Shown: piece after piece, positions 60,341 to 64,000 of the stretch
Numbering within the stretch: the first letter of the stretch is position 1
How the letters are laid out: the number at the start of each line of letters is the position of its first letter
Assembly: GCA_026874595.1 (NCBI GenBank)
Contig: CM049312.1
Coordinates: 24,483,956-24,547,955 of the forward strand
Origin: Sipunculus nudus
Lineage: Eukaryota > Annelida > Sipuncula > Golfingiida > Sipunculidae
Length of the DNA: 64,000 bases
Direction of reading: 5' to 3'
Notes under the pieces: model-generated
What the model was told of the DNA's origin: nothing
The model's input: the letters and a program-made list of their open reading frames with translations, nothing else
The model's database searches: none
Translations under genes and position numbers: made by a program

Positions 60341-60518
60341 CTGAAATCCAGAGGATGCAAATGCAATAACAGCTGTCATGTTTATCGCAAATGCATGTCC
60401 CAGTTATTTTTACCGATTTTTTAATAGATATGAGATCAGTTCTAGATTGTTAAAGCCATCCATTCCTTTAACAGCCATGGAAGGTACATATACACGAGTC
60501 ATAATTATCAATACACCA

Positions 60519-60563
<45 letters not shown>

Positions 60564-62270
60564 TTAACGGACCTCACATTTTTCTTTAATTTTGGTTATT
60601 TATTTTTATCTAAATATAGTTTGCAGGCTTTATGATAAAAGAATGTTAACGTTTACAAGGATTTCTAATTAGATACTAGACTCTGAAAGGCAAAAAAATT
60701 CCCAAAATATAAATAATTTTTAGGCATATCTACGAAAATTAGATAAGACCATTTCACACCACAGGAAGTATGTTATAATAGGTGACGCCTATAACAGTCA
60801 AATGATCAATATTTCTAGTTAGTGCTGGAGGCTGCAACTGTTCCTGATTCATATTGTAACAAATATTATATCATAGAGGTAAACTCATCACTTTGTCAAA
60901 TTTTGCCATCGACCAAATTTGAAGTTCTTTTTGGACGAGACTTTGACAATGATTGAACTCAATATATACTCTCTTTTTTTCCTTTTCCTTTAAGGATTTG
61001 TTAGTAATGATACAAAAGCAAATATATTATTAGGTAGTAACTATGGAAGAGATGAAAGGGTTATTTTGGCAAGCAGAAAGTAGGTCAATACAGGTTGCGC
61101 CATAAAAATGTTAAGTTTGCTTATTCATTAAATGATCAACAAAAACTGCAACGTTTATTGAAAACAGCAGCAGGTTGACGGTGGTAGCTGTACCGTCCTA
61201 TAAGTTCAGCTAAAAATGTTCTGCAGATTTAAAACGTTAAGTAAAAATAGTTACACATCTTTTGAGCAAAAAAATTATATTTAGGTTTACTCATGTAACA
61301 TTATATGACTAGAATCGCTCCCCCAGGTATATTCAACAGCTGCAGAACTGTGAATATACTTAGTTATCAGCACTGTTTAACAGACTGTCACGGAGAAGTA
61401 AATTTAAAAAAAAAATACCGGCCGGGGGACAAGCACAACCCTGCACTAAAACTTTTGCAGATCCAAGTATTTCTGTCCTAATTTAGAGCCAAGTACTTAT
61501 ACCAATTAATAGGCAAACAATTAAATAGAATCGTTTGAACTGAAAGATATATTTGGGCGAAACAATTTACAAACGAAATCAAAAACTATGTTTCGTAGGT
61601 ATTATTCTAATCCTCAAAATAATCTCTGCACATAGCTGATGACAAACGAACCAATGAACAAAGGGAAAACCTAATTCCTCGCCACCAGGCGGAAGTATTA
61701 TTAAATCCTACTTTGGTTTTTCTTCGTTGACTAGGCTATACACCTTGATTTAAGAATAAAACTGTTCCTAATACATATGGTATGGTTAGGTAAATTATAT
61801 ATAAAAACCGTAACAGGGAAAATGATACGTTAACCTACGCCTCTGAATGATCCCCATCACAACCCTTGAAGATAAAAACGACGCCACTGACATCTTGGTT
61901 CGACAACAGTTGTCCGAATATGATTTGCGTAGTAAACCTGAAGAGAGGCGACTAGAGCTTTAGATAGGACCATTAAGTAAGACAATTGAAAGGTGATATT
62001 TTGTTCTGGGCAGCTCAATTTATAAATATTGTGCATCAGAAGGGGAACATTAAAGCGCATTCTCATTTTTATAAACGTCCCTCTTACCCTGGCATTCAAC
62101 AACGACCGGATTCCAGCGCCCCTCGCCGCGGCAGGTCGTGAGACGGTAACGCCATCTGTCGGCGAAGTAATAACCTTCTTCACATGTGTAGTTGACTGTT
62201 GTCTTGTACGAAGAGTCTGACGTGTTCACTTTCAGACCGGACCAGGTAGGCAGCGGAGGACACGTGATCC
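60162..62270 (-). CDS. Sushi (CCP) domain single-pass membrane protein, last two exons
   Basis: Exon 62,270-62,088 (183 bp, phase 1 in and out) encodes a complete sushi domain; exon 60,340-60,162 encodes an acidic stalk, a transmembrane segment and a short basic tail. The phases match: G from the CCP exon plus AA gives Glu at the junction, so the two can splice directly across a 1,747-bp intron. The mature order is an extracellular CCP, membrane anchor, and ~16-residue cytoplasmic tail. Such proteins include complement-control-like and adhesion receptors; the family cannot be narrowed because upstream exons (minus strand, beyond 62,270) were not recognised. Expression and ligand are unknown. 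Confidence 0.72.
60341..62087 (-). other. Intron of the sushi gene
   Basis: Bounded by GTAAGAG and TTTCAG. AT-rich; contains the (AT)n tract at 60,520-60,558 and no recognised exon. Confidence 0.6.
60520..60558. repeat. AT microsatellite
   Basis: About 39 bp of alternating AT inside the sushi-gene intron. Confidence 0.95.
62088..62270 (-). CDS. Sushi/CCP domain exon
   Basis: The acceptor ATACTAG precedes GG ATC ACG TGT; the donor is GTAAGAG. The 61-codon exon has four cysteines in sushi order: TCPPLP, NYTCEEGYYF, TTCRGEGRW and VVVEC, with the Trp (GRW) before Cys4 and Tyr/Gly around Cys2 as the family requires (Cys1-Cys3, Cys2-Cys4). A symmetric 1-1 exon for one CCP module is typical of the family. 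ORFs that run past either end include intron sequence. Confidence 0.85.
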
Positions 62271-64000
62271 CTAGTATAAATAATGAAAATAATGTCATGG
62301 GTAATTGTGGTATGCACATAGATCAGTATCGCATTCTGCCGTAGACATTTTTCGAACGTTCAATCATCACTGTCTACACAACAGCAATTAAAAATATTGT
62401 TAAATAATTATTTATATTACAGACAAATATACGGTTTCAAGTACACTGGTCACGAGACACACTTTCGAATTTACCTCTAACAAATTACTTAAAATCAGTT
62501 TGAATTAGTTTAAAATTACTTCTGCTAGTTATAAAATTATTTATTACATAATTACTTCCAGTAAATTTGTTTACTAACAACTAATAACCTTGTTCAAACC
62601 TTTTCTCTACTGTGTTTCCATTTTTTTAATACATAGGAATCCGCAATATACATTTCTACAACACTTTTGACCAGTTTTGCTTATTGATCTCATATCATTT
62701 ACATCTGAAATAAGAAAATTTCAGTTTCATTGAATCAAACAGGATATACATTACTCCTACAGGCGAATTAGTCAATTAGAATATTAGAAAAGGTTTACTC
62801 GGGAGGTAACATTTGAACTAAGGCGTTAATTGACCCATCCACCAAAGCCAATGTGCTCCGCTCGTTTAACCTAGTTATTATCATGAACTTCAAAAACGCT
62901 CCTACACAGGTCTTCCATGTCCATGGATGCAACAACTGTTTATTGGACAATAATGACGTCAGAAAGATCAACTGGAAATGCTGTTCTCCATTGCTAAATA
63001 TATATATCGCAGTCATTGTGAACTGTCTTGCCATATTTTGGATATTCGTCTCATACGAATTACATGCCGAAAAAATACATACGAAAAACATGCCGACATG
63101 GGTACTGTTACAAACTGCACGTGTTCTGTTTGGCAGAGCTCTTCCAAATTACGCAAATTTTGTGCTTGTCAGATGATGAACGGTTTACAATGCCAACGGG
63201 CACCTAATTGGGTGCTAGTTAGCCCGATTCTTATGATAATTCATTGAATGAATATGCGATTAAGGTTACATCAAGTTAATGGACAGGTCAATTGACAGGA
63301 GAAGGGAGTGGATCATTGTGTGTATACGCATGCGTTGTCTTCAGGTCTGTCATGTTTTACGTCATGCAATTAACTCGAAAGGATGCCAGAATTAACACAC
63401 GGAGGACAACTTTTCCAACACGGAATCACCAAAACATAACATTACCAGATTTATGTTTATCGAGTGTCGTTTTTTCGTGGCTCTCGGGTTGTTTGGACTA
63501 CCTAATGAACCGATGCCGGCTGCAGTTCATGCATTAATAAAGTGTATTCTTTGACTGGCAAAATATATACTTTATTTATGCCAGTGCACAGCCAGAGGTA
63601 TACTGTAACAAGGTACGTGCGTTAATGATGACATGTCCACGTAAAAAATGCCCAACTCAGTCTGACATCGGTGACTCTTTAGTTCTGCCAACGGTGAGCT
63701 ATCACTTTATGGTGACTCATTAAGGAATAACACTCGATGATTCGTGAGAAGTTCACTGAAAGTACGTCGTAACTACAAAGACAGGGTGGGCATGTTTCTA
63801 CGATTGTGCCATTGACACGTTGCCCGTGATTGTTACCATGGCAGCATTCTCAAAACAGATGGTTTACCCATGAATGTCAAGGATAAAACTCTGCGAGCGG
63901 TCGATCATTTGCTCAGTCTAAAATTTCTAAATGAAAAGCAAAATAAGTAAATTGAGCAAATATACAGCATGTTTCGAAAACATCCCTTCCTACTATAATC
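62271..64000. other. No gene recognised (probable upstream intron or flank of sushi gene)
   Basis: Several ORFs of 80-107 aa occur on both strands (62,795-63,537), but none shows a domain I recognise and they overlap each other. An AATAAA follows a plus-strand stop near 63,535. GTTACCATGGCAGC near 63,833 resembles the X-box-like palindrome of the repeats. Confidence 0.45.

Noticed and set aside
61857-62319. 108-aa and 89-aa minus-strand ORFs as complete proteins
   Set aside because: The 108-aa frame is a shadow; the 89-aa frame is the sushi exon extended into intron at both ends. The spliced exon 62,088-62,270 is the better model.
62795-63537. Overlapping ORFs of 81-107 aa on both strands
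   Set aside because: No recognisable domain; both strands are equally open, which argues for chance.
1-64000. Prokaryotic features (RBS-led operons, rho-independent terminators, attachment sites)
   Set aside because: Splice sites, intron phases, satellites and SINEs show a eukaryotic nuclear sequence.

Overview
The window looks like nuclear DNA of a marine invertebrate, most likely a bivalve or another mollusc. The reasons are AT-rich intronic sequence, GT-AG introns, a small secreted C-type lectin gene in tandem copies, a sushi-domain membrane protein gene, a tRNA-derived SINE, and dispersed (ACAA/ACAG)n and TGACCTTTGACC repeats of the kind common in mollusc genomes. The assignment is inference. 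There are no bacterial operons, no CRISPR array and no long ORFs.

Region 1 (1-14,820) is a tandem array of a ~6.41 kb unit: copies A (1-6412) and B (6413-12,831), and a truncated copy C (12,832-14,820). On the minus strand each full unit carries the exons of a C-type lectin gene: signal peptide, linker, two core CTLD exons and a candidate terminal exon. The exons are too short for an ORF scan but read as a clear CTLD (CPLGW...GYCY...NWKDSR...C..LGGDLARI...FWILLND...EGTFEYA). The terminal exon is duplicated. Copy B has lost the GT donor of the signal-peptide exon. A solo-LTR-like insertion lies in every copy.

Region 2 (14,821-18,400) is non-array sequence with a fold-back element, short repeats and a CT microsatellite. 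No gene was recognised.

Region 3 (18,400-59,650) is ~41 kb of related repeats: a 148-bp satellite (18.7-20.4 kb); ~1.9-kb composite units built from ~330-bp subrepeats (20.6-24.5, 27.4-30.1, 55.5-59.4 kb); GC-rich 'beta' units; hairpin minisatellites; and a macrosatellite of 16 full ~1,275-bp units (32.9-54.1 kb) with a three-unit higher-order period of ~3,824 bp. All families share one module order, which includes a CTCF-like motif (about 60 copies, all in one orientation), an X-box-like palindrome, nuclear-receptor half-site clusters and a nested CTCG/CGAG hairpin. I see no real protein-coding gene here; the ORFs are repeat artefacts.

Region 4 (59,651-64,000) holds a decayed tRNA-SINE and then, on the minus strand, the last two exons of a sushi-domain single-pass membrane protein: a symmetric phase 1-1 CCP exon (62,088-62,270) and a terminal exon with a transmembrane segment and short tail (60,162-60,340). 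The 5' part of that gene lies beyond the window or was not recognised.

The most notable signal is the unidirectional array of CTCF-like motifs inside a recently homogenised macrosatellite, an architecture resembling vertebrate DXZ4-type macrosatellites.
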